From the NCBI GenBank assembly GCA_048213135.1, contig PS015040.1, positions 142,434 to 163,733 on the forward strand: a stretch of 21,300 bases of DNA, written 5' to 3'. This document shows, in pieces, positions 9,983-19,164 of the stretch. Source of the DNA: Reclinomonas americana ATCC 50394 (taxonomy: Eukaryota > Jakobida > Jakobea > Jakobida). Positions within the stretch are counted from its first letter, which is position 1; every line of letters begins with the position of its first letter. A program made the translations under genes and the position numbers. The notes below the pieces were generated by a model that saw only the letters and a program-made list of their open reading frames with translations, was not told where the DNA came from and searched no databases.

Positions 9983-12176
9983 ATGAGTGAGGCCGCGCCT
10001 ATTGAGCACCTCGATGGCCCGCCTCCCCCGGCCGCACTAGAGCGAAAGGCGGGCTCCAGTGCACTGCTCAATGCCGTCAGCAATGCGCTCGCGGCCGTGG
10101 CCTCAGTAGGTGAGACGCGCGTCTCTGCAGCGCGCGTCACTGGGCGCACCATGGGCGACAAGATCGTGCGCGACATTGCCTGTGGCGCAGAGCACACAGT
10201 GGCAGTCACAGGTGCGCGCGCGCGTACGGCCGTGTGAATGCTATGATCACGCATTTTGATCAGAGTCGTTGATGGTTTTCCACGCACACACAGACGAAGG
10301 CGATATCTACACGTGGGGAACGCCTCTGGGCCAGCTCGGGCGTGGAGACACCGAGGCAGAGCCGCACGTGCCACATCGTGTGTTTAGTGACACGTACTCG
10401 GCGCATCGGAGAGCGGGTGCGCGTGCGGTGCAGGTGGCGTGTGGAGCGACGCACTCGGCCGTGGTGCTCTCCACGGGCGTGGTGCTCACGTGGGGACGTG
10501 GTGTCAATGGCGAGCTGGGCCTGGGCGATCATGTGTTTCACAGGTCGATGCCGACCGAGGTTCGTGGCGAGCTGGAGCAGAAGCGAGTGGCGCACGTTGC
10601 GTGCGGGTTGGCGCACACAGTGGCCCTGGCGGAGAGTGGCGATGTGTATGTGTGGGGACTGGGCGCGTCGGGGCAGCTCGGCCTCGGCGATCAGGAGACA
10701 CGGCGTGCGCCTGTGCTCGTGCACGCGCTGCAGGGCAAGCGTGTGGTGCAGGTGGCCGCCGGTCTGCAGTGCACGGTGGCGCTGTGTGAGAACGGGACCG
10801 TGTATGTGTGGGGCACGAGTGTCGTGGATGACAAGGATGTGTGGCTGTATCCGCACCCGGTCGAGGGTCTCGAGCGGCGCGGCGTGAAGCAGATTGCCGC
10901 CGGCGGTCATCACTTTCTCGCTCTCACTCGTTGCGTCCGTCAGTCGCCCTGCCAGCCTAGCGCGCGCGTTGAAGAGTCGTCGCTGACAATGTGTGCGTGT
11001 TGCAGATGCGGGCGAGGTGCTGTCGTGGGGCTGTGGAATGCGTGGTCAGCTCGGTCACGGAGACCGACGCAACTGTCGCTTGCCCACGGTCATTCGCACC
11101 CTCTCCGCCCCCTTCTGTGTGTGCTTTGTGGCCGCCGGTCTCTCGCACTCGGTGGCGATTGGCGATACGGGTGAGGTGTTTGTGTGGGGTGCGTCGGCCA
11201 AGGACTCCCGCAAGGACAGCATGAGCCCGCTGGAGGCCGTCGATCTGGCCGATGTATCGGTGCGCGCCGTGGCCTGCGGCTGGGCGCACTCGGCCGCCAT
11301 TAGCAGTTGCGATTGCTGTGCGTTTGGTGGTGCAGTTTGCTGACGCTCACCCCTTCCATCTCCGGGTGACAGTCGAGGGTGCCGTGGTGACGTGGGGAGT
11401 GGAAAGTGAACGCGGCATGCTCGGACATCCGCCACAGGAGAGCAATGCGGCCGTGGTGCTGGACGACGCTCCGATCGAATCCTTTGTGCTGCCGCCGCAA
11501 AGCGAGGCCGCCAAGCGCGTGGCCACCTCCCTGGATCCCTCGGTGGCCAGCAGTACTCGTGCTCCGCGCAAGATGTACCTCGACAGAGCGGCCTCCATCA
11601 TGGCGTCGGTGCGTGAGCATTATGAGAGAGAGAACGAGATGGAAGGGTAGTGTCTCACACTGTTCTGTTTTTCGCACATCGCAGCGACTTTCGGTGCCCT
11701 TCCGTCCCTCGGGCAAGAGAACTCGTACGCAATCTTCGTCGGCTGCAGCCATGGCGGCCGCCGTCGCTGCGTCGCCGACCATGCGCCCCGCTATTGTCGG
11801 CTCCCCACTCGCGGCGGCTCGTGGCCTGTCGCCCATGTCGGCATCGCTGCCGCAGTCGCCGCGTATCGAGAGTCGACCCACACCACGCATGTCTGAGAGT
11901 TTGCGACAGTCGCCTCGACGGTTCGCCCCCGGACCAACCATTCCCGAGGCACTCGGTGCGCTTCCTCATTCTTGACACCGACAGCCCCATGTTTCCTCAC
12001 TCGTGTCCCCCTTCGTCGGCCAGACATGCTCACGGCGGATCCACCGACCAACGTGCTGCTCATCCGCGACGAAATCCGCCTGCTCTCCGACAAGTTGGAG
12101 CGGTTCAGCCACGGTCGGCGCAATCACAGCTCACTGGTTCACCGCCTGCGCAGCGAGGTCGTTGGCTTGCGTGACC
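9983..12176 (+). CDS. RCC1 seven-bladed propeller protein, truncated by assembly gap
   Basis: Exons: 9983-10211, 10294-10929, 11006-11305, 11373-11608, 11685-11955 and 12024-12176, then N's; 608 codons are visible. After an N-terminal leader (about 60 residues) come seven RCC1 repeats. Each pairs an xVACGxxHxxAL strand with a GxVxxWG strand: TWGTPLGQLGRGD, TWGRGVNGELGLGD, VWGLGASGQLGLGD, VWGTSV, SWGCGMRGQLGHGD, VWGASA and TWGVES, enough to close a propeller. Next is a disordered Ser/Pro-rich region with repeated SPR/TPR motifs, then a likely coiled coil (VLLIRDEIRLLSDKLERF). RCC1 folds serve as Ran/GTPase exchange factors or chromatin and ubiquitin adaptors; no subtype is evident. Introns 2 and 3 (donors 10930, 11306) use GTTGCG. 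No stop is seen before the gap, and the gene may continue into the ankyrin segment. Confidence 0.9.
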
Positions 12177-12196
12177 NNNNNNNNNNNNNNNNNNNN
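12177..12196. other. Assembly gap (20 N)
   Basis: Twenty unresolved bases interrupt the coiled-coil part of the RCC1 gene. The true length is unknown; the round number suggests a placeholder. Confidence 0.95.
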
Positions 12197-12548
12197 TCGC
12201 CCTCGTGATTCTCAGCCGCAGCTTGCGTCAGTTTCGCCGCCCGCTGCTCGTCGGCCATCAGCTTGGCCAGCACATCCAGCTTCTCACGCAAGGCGCACAT
12301 CTCGTCGTGGATGTTTTCCAGCTGCTGGTCCTCGGAAACCACCGTGCGAGGCGACATTCCGGGCACGGGTGCCATGCGCGGAGTGGACGGACTGGTGACG
12401 GAGATGGCGCGCTTGAGACTGGCCGATGTCTGCGGCCGCGGCGAGGCCGCTTGCGAGGCGGCGGAGAGGGGAGGACGGGGAAGTGATGGTGGTTGCGGCG
12501 TCGGGCTGCCTGTCACATCAACAGTGCCACCGGTGGCCGCAGTGAGGC
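12197..12548 (-). CDS. Coiled-coil coding fragment in opposite orientation between two gaps
   Basis: The minus strand is open across the whole island (about 117 codons), without start or stop. It encodes a Ser/Pro-rich segment with STPRM and MSPR motifs, then a heptad-like coiled coil: LENIHDEMCALREKLDVLAK and onward to AAENHEG. This resembles the end of the RCC1 gene in composition, motif order and the local pair IHDEMCALREKLD / IRDEIRLLSDKLE. Both flanks code on the plus strand. The fragment may be an inverted contig that belongs to the plus-strand gene. The plus strand also stays open for much of its length but gives no recognisable pattern. Confidence 0.55.
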
Positions 12549-12859
12549 NNNNNNNNNNNNNNNNNNNNNNNNNNNNNNNNNNNNNNNNNNNNNNNNNNNN
12601 NNNNNNNNNNNNNNNNNNNNNNNNNNNNNNNNNNNNNNNNNNNNNNNNNNNNNNNNNNNNNNNNNNNNNNNNNNNNNNNNNNNNNNNNNNNNNNNNNNNN
12701 NNNNNNNNNNNNNNNNNNNNNNNNNNNNNNNNNNNNNNNNNNNNNNNNNNNNNNNNNNNNNNNNNNNNNNNNNNNNNNNNNNNNNNNNNNNNNNNNNNNN
12801 NNNNNNNNNNNNNNNNNNNNNNNNNNNNNNNNNNNNNNNNNNNNNNNNNNNNNNNNNNN
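12549..12859. other. Assembly gap (311 N)
   Basis: Unresolved bases; no content can be described. The flanks are coding, on the minus strand to the left and the plus strand to the right. Confidence 0.95.
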
Positions 12860-14538
12860 CAACGACGACACGGCCGACGATGCCGACGACGACGATGACG
12901 ACGACGATGTTGGCGATGACGATGATGATGCCGGCTTGGCCAGCGAGCTGAGCCTGCCACCGGGGGATGCAGCCGTTCCACGTGAGGGCGAGTCGGCGTG
13001 GCCAGCGTCGGGCGAGCAGCGACGACCCTCGGCCGGCAGTGAGTCTCGCGCCGTGGCCGTACCACGTTTGTCGACCAATGCGCACAGTCCACGGCTGCGA
13101 GCGCGCACTGTGGAGCCGCCGCGCGATCTTCTGGCGGAGGCGTCGCGTGTGGCCTCGCGATTGGCGGCCGCTGCTGCCACACCGGACCTCGACACGTCGG
13201 TCAGTCAGCGGGGCAGCGAACTGATGGAGGCGCTGCGGTTGTACCAGGAGAAGCAGGTGCAACTCGGCCTCATCAACAAGGCCCACGCTGCGCACAATTC
13301 CCCACGGGTAGGTTGCTGTTGCTTTTTTGTATGTGCATCGGTTCTCCACCCTCCGTGTCCGCCTGACATGCTTGTGCATGCCCGGTAGCAGGTGAAATCG
13401 CCCACCAGTGCCGCGTCCAGTGCCAGTGAGGAGGATCTGTTGCGTGCCGCTCGTGCCGGCAACGAAGCTCGTGTGCGAACACTGGTGCAGAACGGCGTCA
13501 ATCCGAATGCACGCGATCCGCGCACCGGGCGCACCGTGCTACACCTGGTGTGTGCATCGTCACGCAGCTCCGTCAGCACCCTCCAACTGCTGCTGCGCGC
13601 CGGTGCCGATCCGCACGCTGTCGACAATCGCAAGCAAACGGCCATGCACGCCACGGTGGAGAGGTGTGTGCGCGTGTTTATATTCTCGTGGTGCATCTCG
13701 TGGTACTGACAGCGAAACGCAGTGGCAACGCCGTGCTGGCCCGTGAGCTGATTCGAGGCGGTGGTGTGATTGCGGTGGTGGACGATCGCCAAGCACAGCC
13801 GGTGCACTATGCCGCGCTGCAGGGTCACTTGCCGCTCGTGCGCCTGTTCCTCGAGTTCTGCACCGATTGCACGGTGGTCAGTCGCGCCACGGACGACATG
13901 GGTCGGTCGGCGCTGCACCTGGCCATTTTCGGGGGGCACGTGGACGTCGTGCAGTTGCTGGTGGAGCGTGATCGGTCCATGGTGCACGCGGCCGACAGCA
14001 AGGGCGATGAAGTGCGTGCCTACGTGTGTGTATGTGCAAGCAAGTGGGGAGAGTGCATTGCTTACTCTCGTGAGGGACACACAGCCACTCCATTACGCCT
14101 CGTCGGCGGCATCGGAAAAGGCGGCACAGTTGCTGCTGGACCACGGTGCGCAGCCGTCGGCGGTGGACGAAGAGGGCAGTACGCCGATGCACCTGGCGGC
14201 GGCCGCAGGAGCCACTGGCGTGGTGATGCTTCTGGGAGCGCGTGGCGGCAAGGCTAACGTGAGTCGCGTTGCTTTCATCTCACTTGAATGCGTTTTGTGC
14301 TCACTCTCCGCTATCTCGCATACAGCTCAAGGATGCCGCCGGGCGTCTGCCGTTGCACTACGCGGCCATGGTTGGGGCTCCGATCGAGTGCGGTCGAGCA
14401 CTCTTGGCGTTGCATGCCGAGTTGGAAGAAAAGGACGAGAACGGGTGGACGCCGCTCCAGTATGCGTTTGACGAGCGGCGCACCGAGTTTGCCGAGTGGC
14501 TCATCTCGGTCGGCGCCGATCAGTCCGTGCTCAAGTGA
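12860..14538 (+). CDS. Ankyrin-repeat protein, 5' end lost in gap (possibly the 3' part of the RCC1 gene)
   Basis: Exons: 12860-13307, 13392-13663, 13723-14011, 14085-14258 and 14326-14538 (TGA), 464 residues visible. It opens with an Asp-rich stretch (about 20 of the first 30 residues), then a disordered region, a likely coiled coil (ELMEALRLYQEKQVQLGLIN), and about nine ankyrin repeats to the C-terminus. Clear repeats are GRTVLHLVCASS, AQPVHYAALQGHLPLVRLF, GRSALHLAIFGGHVDVVQLL, PLHYASSA, GSTPMHLAAAAGA, GRLPLHYAAMVGA and GWTPLQYAF. Ankyrin arrays bind partner proteins, so this is probably an adaptor. No start codon is available; the plus-strand RCC1 gene ends open 0.7 kb upstream, so one RCC1-coiled coil-ankyrin protein is plausible. 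It converges on the FAM133-like gene with 232 bp between stops. Confidence 0.85.
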
Positions 14539-14770
14539 GTCTAATAGCGTGGATAGACAGTTCGCCGAAAAACGCAGCCGGAGCGAGCAAGTTATCGAGC
14601 TCTCGGCGGTCGACCTCAGCATGAAAGGAAGGTCGACGGCAGGATTCGTGTAACATCGCGAACATCATGTCAGTGAATAATACGACACAGTGTCTCGTTG
14701 CCGTCTGCGTGTAAAGGAGGTCATTGCGTGTCGTTGTATTGTGTTTCTCTCCTCTCTATCTCGGCGTCCA

Positions 14771-15864
14771 TTAGTCGTCCTCGGCGTCGGAGCCGTGCAG
14801 GAAAGCACTGAGGCGCACCGGTCCCTGCATGTGCACACGCGTGCTTCTACTCTTGAGTCAAGGGTCAACACGTGCCACACACAAGAAGCACGCACCTTCG
14901 ACTGGCCCTTCTTGTCGTCGCTCTTGCTCTTCTTGTCCTTTTTCGATGATTTCTTCTTCTTGTCTCTCTTCTTCTTGTCCTTTCGGCTGCTGCTCTTGCT
15001 GGTGGACCGCTCGCGCCGTCGTCTCCTCTTGCGCGATGACGACGACTCAGAATCCGTGTCCGCCGACGACGACGACGACGACGCCGACGACGACAGAGAG
15101 CGCGACGCGGAGCCCGACGACGCGTCAGACAACTCGCCGCTCTCCACGCTCGTCGCATCCACTTTTCGCCGCTTCTTGCTCGGCTCGCCGCTCTCACCGT
15201 CGCCAGCCGCCGCACTCTCCGCTCTCTTCGTCTCGTCGGTCTCCATGGCCGGCGGATACGACGTGTTGACTGCAATCTGCGGCGCAGGCGATCGCGATCG
15301 CTTCTTTCGACTGCGTCGGCGTCGGCGTCGCTGACTGTCACCATCCTCGCCCTCACTAGACGATGACGACGATGACGACGACGATGACGACGATGATGAC
15401 GAGTGTCGCGACTTGCTTCGACTCCTCCTCTTGCTCTTCTTCTTCTCCTTGCGCTGCTTGCGATCGAGCGACGTCGACGACTTGTTCTTCTTGCCACCAC
15501 TCAGCAGCTTCTCACGATCACGCTCCAGTTCGCGTCGAAACGCCTGCACGCATGAAGAGACAAGTCATCGTCAGCAATGCACAAAATGCGCAATGCACGC
15601 GTGTGTGACCTCATTCTGCTCCTCTTCCCACTTGTCCAGCGTGTCGGCCTTCTTCAGTCGCGCAGTTGCCTCCTGTGCACAGCATGTGTGAGTGTGTGTG
15701 AGTGTGGTGACATGAGAGTGTGTGTGTGTGAACCTCCAGCGTCGGCCGCGGTCGCGCCAGATAACTGCACAAGTGAGAGCGAGTGAGAGAAGGAGAGAGA
15801 GTGTGTGTGCAGTGAGAGAGAAGACGCACTCGGCAATCGACGGCTTCTTTGGCTCCTCAGCCAT
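14771..15864 (-). CDS. FAM133: FAM133-like Ser/Arg/Lys-rich protein
   Basis: Exons: 15864-15830, 15764-15734, 15672-15610, 15543-14896 and 14824-14771 (TAA), 276 residues. The N-terminus has the FAM133 signature across three tiny exons: SIADYLARPRPTLEEA (compare IQDYLNRPRPTWEE in animals), then KADTLDKWEEEQNE and RRELERDREKLLSG. The rest is low-complexity: a run of 16 or so serines, blocks of Lys/Arg, RSRSKSR, and a short acidic end (FLHGSDAEDD) carried on a separate last exon. FAM133 has no established function; its SR-like composition suggests a nuclear RNA-processing association, which is inference. It starts 57 bp from the divergent lipase gene. Confidence 0.85.
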
Positions 15865-15921
15865 TGCTGTGTGTTGTTATTGTGGACAGTGTGTTGAGTC
15901 ACACACACTCTGTCACTCATC
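15865..15921. promoter_or_regulatory. Putative bidirectional promoter (FAM133-like / lipase)
   Basis: Only 57 bp separate divergent ATGs, the shortest such gap here. It contains CACTCTGTC (shared with the cupin/FtsJ gap) and TCACTCATC directly before the lipase ATG (shared with the SAC1/Mpo1 gap). The shared words are short, so chance is possible. Confidence 0.4.
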
Positions 15922-17622
15922 ATGTCGTCTGCAACGAGTGCACTGCTGCTTGCTCTCCTCGTCGCTGTTGCACTGTGCGCCAGTGTCACTGCCGCCACTG
16001 TCTCACTCACCAGCGCACTGCGTCTGCATGAGCAGGAGGAGCGGTATGCACATCGAACACACTGACTCTCACTCTTACTCACTGACTCACTCTCTCTCTC
16101 TCACACACACACACACACAGTGAGACAGCACCTCCCACCAATGTCAACTTCAACGTGACTCTGGCGCTTCGCTCACTGTACTTTGCATATGCGGCGTTTT
16201 GCGCGGATGAACCGCTGCAGACGTGGTCGTGTCAGTGGTGTCTGCCTGGACGCGACTATGTCACGCGGGCTATTGTGTTTGATAACTCGACGCATGCGCG
16301 AGGCTATGTGGCGTACAGTCGCGCAGAGAAAACAGTGTATGTGTCGTTCCGAGGAAGTGTGGTGAGTGAGCGCGCTGGGAAGACGGATCTTCTGTGAGAA
16401 GGCTTACGTTGTTGCCTCCTGTCTGTCTGTTCGTGAAGGACGTGGAAAACGCCATTGCCGATCTGCGGTTCATTGAGACGTCGGATTATCATGACATTCC
16501 CGGTGCCAGGGTTCACAGGCATGGATCTGAAGTCTGCTGGTTGGTGTGTGTTCGTTACTGCGCGCTGACTGGTCTCCGCAGCGGCTTCAACGCCGGATAT
16601 TCGAATGTGAAGCAGGGTGTGCATGAGGCGGTCACCGATGTCGTGACACACCTGTTGCGTGGACTCGTGCTTCACCTGTCTGTCCGTGGGCTAACGGAGT
16701 GGTGCGCAGGTGCCCCGAGTGCCAGACGATAATTACCACTGGCCACAGTTGCATCGCGCATGCCACGACGATGCGCACGTGTGTGATCTAACGGTGGGTG
16801 GTGTTGCAGGTCTCGGAGCGGCATTGAGTGGATTTGCCACCGTGGTACGCTGACTGCATTATCTCTGCGGGTACGCTACGCTGCTCACCACGTCGTGCAG
16901 GATATTATCTTGTTGCTGCGCACGCTGAAGCGCACCGACATTTCTGTCAAGATGCAAAAGTTTCGTCTTTGCTCTGTGTGCGTGCGTGTCGCCATCGTAG
17001 CGAGTTCGCTGATCCGCGCGCGCAGTTTTGGAATGCCTCGCATCGGTAATCGTGCCTTTGCCGACGGCTTCTCGGGACTGCTGACCGAAGACGGCAGCTG
17101 GAGGATGGTGCACCGGTGCGCGCGCGTGTGTGTGTAATCGTGAATCGTCGTCGGTCTTCATGCACTAGTACTCACCGACTGCGGGTCGACGCAGGCGCGA
17201 CATTGTACCACATCTCCCTCCGCGTGAGGTCGATTACCATGCGGTGCGTGCGTGCCGCAGATGAAAGCGCAGAGCGAAGGATTTGTGGCACTGACGCAAG
17301 TCGTGTTCGTGCAGGTCCGCAATGAGATCTGGAACCGGGACGATGTGAAGGTCTCCGACTGGCCCGACGATGAGGAGTACGTGGTGTGCGACAACAGTGG
17401 CGAAGACCCTTCCTGCTCTGTTACGTCTGCGTTTACAGCGACGACTGGTCTGCGTGACTCATGTTTTGCGTGCAGGATCAATTGTTGTATTTCTCGAACC
17501 CGGACCACTTGGTGTACATGGCAAGTCGCTGTGCTCTCCACCGCTGTACTACCTCATTCGCCGTAACACTCACTTGCGGCTCGCAATCGCAGGGCGTGCA
17601 CAACAACAACTGCGGCCAATAA
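15922..17622 (+). CDS. Secreted class 3 (Rhizomucor-type) triacylglycerol lipase
   Basis: Secreted alpha/beta-hydrolase of 321 residues in twelve exons: 15922-16043, 16121-16361, 16439-16518, 16582-16653, 16710-16747, 16810-16844, 16901-16959, 17026-17115, 17195-17243, 17315-17419, 17476-17520 and 17593-17622 (TAA). The N-terminus is a signal peptide (MSSATSALLLALLVAVALCA). Fungal-lipase landmarks are VSFRGS (oxyanion side), AIADLRF, RVHSGF, TTGHSLG with nucleophile S185, FGMPRIGNRAFADGF, RDIVPHLPP with D248, and PDHLVYMG with H308, a complete triad. Five exons are 30-49 nt. Two introns (16519-16581 and 17521-17592) have GC donors, and one (donor 16654) has GTTGCG. Lipid substrate chain length is not deducible. 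It ends 75 bp from the convergent phosphoesterase gene. Confidence 0.93.
16519..16581 (+). other. GC-AG intron in the lipase gene (first)
   Basis: The donor reads CACAG|GCATGG and the acceptor CGCAG|C. Removing these 63 nt gives RVHSGF, the motif shared with Rhizomucor-type lipases (KVHKGF). The intron is a multiple of three and stop-free. A GT donor at 16540 also fits the phase but would leave a foreign insertion and a very short intron. Confidence 0.75.
17521..17592 (+). other. GC-AG intron in the lipase gene (second)
   Basis: The donor is ATG|GCAAGT, the usual strong GC-donor context, and the acceptor is CGCAG|GGC. Removing 72 nt gives DHLVYMG followed by VHNNNC, matching the catalytic-His region of fungal lipases (DHLSYFG, then a Cys). 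The intron is stop-free and in frame. Confidence 0.85.
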
Positions 17623-17623
17623 A
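17618..17623 (+). terminator. AATAAA overlapping the lipase stop codon
   Basis: The hexamer AATAAA contains the TAA stop at 17620-17622. As a poly(A) signal it would place cleavage in the 75-bp convergent gap, leaving a 3' UTR of only a few tens of bases. Coding constraint could also produce it. Confidence 0.45.
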
Positions 17624-17697
17624 CAGATGCACGGCTGCCTTTTTTTCTTCGCTGGCTATACGTTTCTTTACTTTGTTATCTGCGAGTGCGCGTCCAA

Positions 17698-19082
17698 CTA
17701 TTCCAATTCTACCACAAACGAGTTACTGTAGGGGTACTCGATCTGCGTGCACTGGCGTCCTGGTTTCAGACGGCCGTGCTGATTACTGTGTGCGAGTGAG
17801 CGAACAGAAGGGCGAGAGAGAATGCGCGGCTTCTTGCAGACGACGCAACGAAACCACCCTTGTGCCACCGAGAACATTGTCGGCGTTGTGGTGCGTGTGT
17901 CCGTGGACTGCGTGAGGCGAGAGAGAGATGAGTACTCAGTGAAGCAAGGAGAGAGAGATGTTGAACGACTTAAGAGCGACACAAGAAGTGGTCCCGCATA
18001 CGCACCCCACACAGCCGGGACACCGAGGCTGCTGTTGGCGGCAAACAGGCGCGACAAATCGGAGCCATACGTGCACTGCTTCTGCAATGTCCACTCGTCG
18101 TCGTCGTCTGCCGCAGAGAAAGAGGTTGAACACACTGGGAGCGAGAGATGAATACACACAAAAGGAGCACGCACCTGTCATTACTTGATATGAGGGCAGC
18201 GTCGGCGGATGATGCGTGACCACCACCACATCCTTCTCTCCGCGAGCGGCACACTCCTGCAGCTCGTGCTCCAACCACTTGACCGTTCGCTTGCAGATCT
18301 ACAGGCCACGAGAGTGAGCGAGAGGCGCCCCTTCACTGCATCCTCTCCGCCAGCAACGACAACGCACTTGGTCAGTGTCAGCCGGACGCAGTCTTCGGCG
18401 CTCGCCCGTCGTCTCATCGATAACAAACGAGGTGGTATAGTCGCCCTTGGTGACCAGGGCATCCCAGCACTAATGTCGCGGAGAGGAGACAGCAATGATG
18501 AGCGCGCGACAGACTCCGCAGAGGAGCAGGCAGCGCAGAGCAGAGCAGACCGACTCGGGGATCTCGGACCACATGGTGGCGCCCAAGAAGCGAATGCCAT
18601 TGACAACAATCGATTCACGCTCCAGCAAATGCAGTGCCGGATGTGAGTCACAGATGGAGCGCGCCGCACAGAGACACTCGTCAAACGTCAGCGCGTCGGC
18701 GATCTTTGTGTGTGTGAGAGACACCTGCGAGAGAGGCAATCCACACATGTACACACACCTCGACATCTTTCGGGTTCTTGGACTCGCCATTGCCGAGCAC
18801 CACAATCACATGCTCAAAGCGTTGCGCCTCACGCAGCAGAATGTCGCTGTACTCTGGACGCGTCACGTGCCCAATGTCACCCGCCAGCACCTGTGCACCA
18901 CGCGCAGATGTGAGCGACTGTGTGTCTCTTTCAGTGCTCCTGTGTGTGCACTCAACGAGGATGGGCGCCGAGGGCTTGATCAGCGTGTCGCGCTCGAGGA
19001 ACTCGACGGGGTCGACATAGTTGAGGTGCAGGTCGGAGGCCAGTTGGAAGGCTTTGCGTGGAGGGGCCTCGCGCTCACTCAT
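17698..19082 (-). CDS. Calcineurin-like metallophosphoesterase with altered GNH motif
   Basis: Exons: 19082-18957, 18890-18759, 18724-18551, 18469-18368, 18298-18175, 18107-18006, 17907-17850 and 17785-17698 (TAG), 301 residues. The five metallophosphoesterase blocks are in order: SDLHLN (D17, H19), AGDIGH (D47), LGNGES (75-80), VVTHHPP (H207, H208) and HGHTHHN (H257, H259). Block III, normally GNH(D/E), has Gly77 instead of His, while the Asn metal ligand is kept. The block RFLGATMWSEIP and the ending VVSNQHG are typical of cytosolic single-domain members (about 260-300 residues). No signal peptide is seen. The substrate is unknown. The first intron (18956-18891, 66 nt) is stop-free and in frame, so a protein with 22 extra residues could arise if it is retained. 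The intron with donor 17849 uses GTTGCG. Confidence 0.88.
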
Positions 19083-19164
19083 TCCTCAATCAATCAGTGT
19101 GTCTGTCTGTTGGGACTTACGATCGACGCTTGAAAGCGGCGAGCAAAAACAGTGATACTTCTAT

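Noticed and set aside
10596-10601. GTTGCG inside RCC1 exon 2 as a donor
   Set aside because: It lies in an intact repeat (HVACGLAH). It shows that the hexamer alone is not enough for splicing.
12263-12548. Plus-strand open frame in the island between gaps
   Set aside because: It gives a Ser/Cys/Gly-rich string without pattern, while the minus strand gives a regular coiled coil.
13205-14080. Long minus-strand open frame (about 291 codons) across the ankyrin gene
   Set aside because: It is antisense to clear ankyrin repeats, crosses plus-strand introns, and its translation matches no family. High GC keeps stops rare on the opposite strand.
14865-15500. Minus-strand arginine-rich frame
   Set aside because: A frame-shifted reading of the Ser/Lys/Arg-rich FAM133-like exon; the frame carrying the family N-terminus is the real one.
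17244-17260. A 17-nt intron after VDYHA in the lipase
   Set aside because: The first AG is too close and gives no lipase match. The acceptor at 17314 restores VRNEIWN and a normal 71-nt intron.
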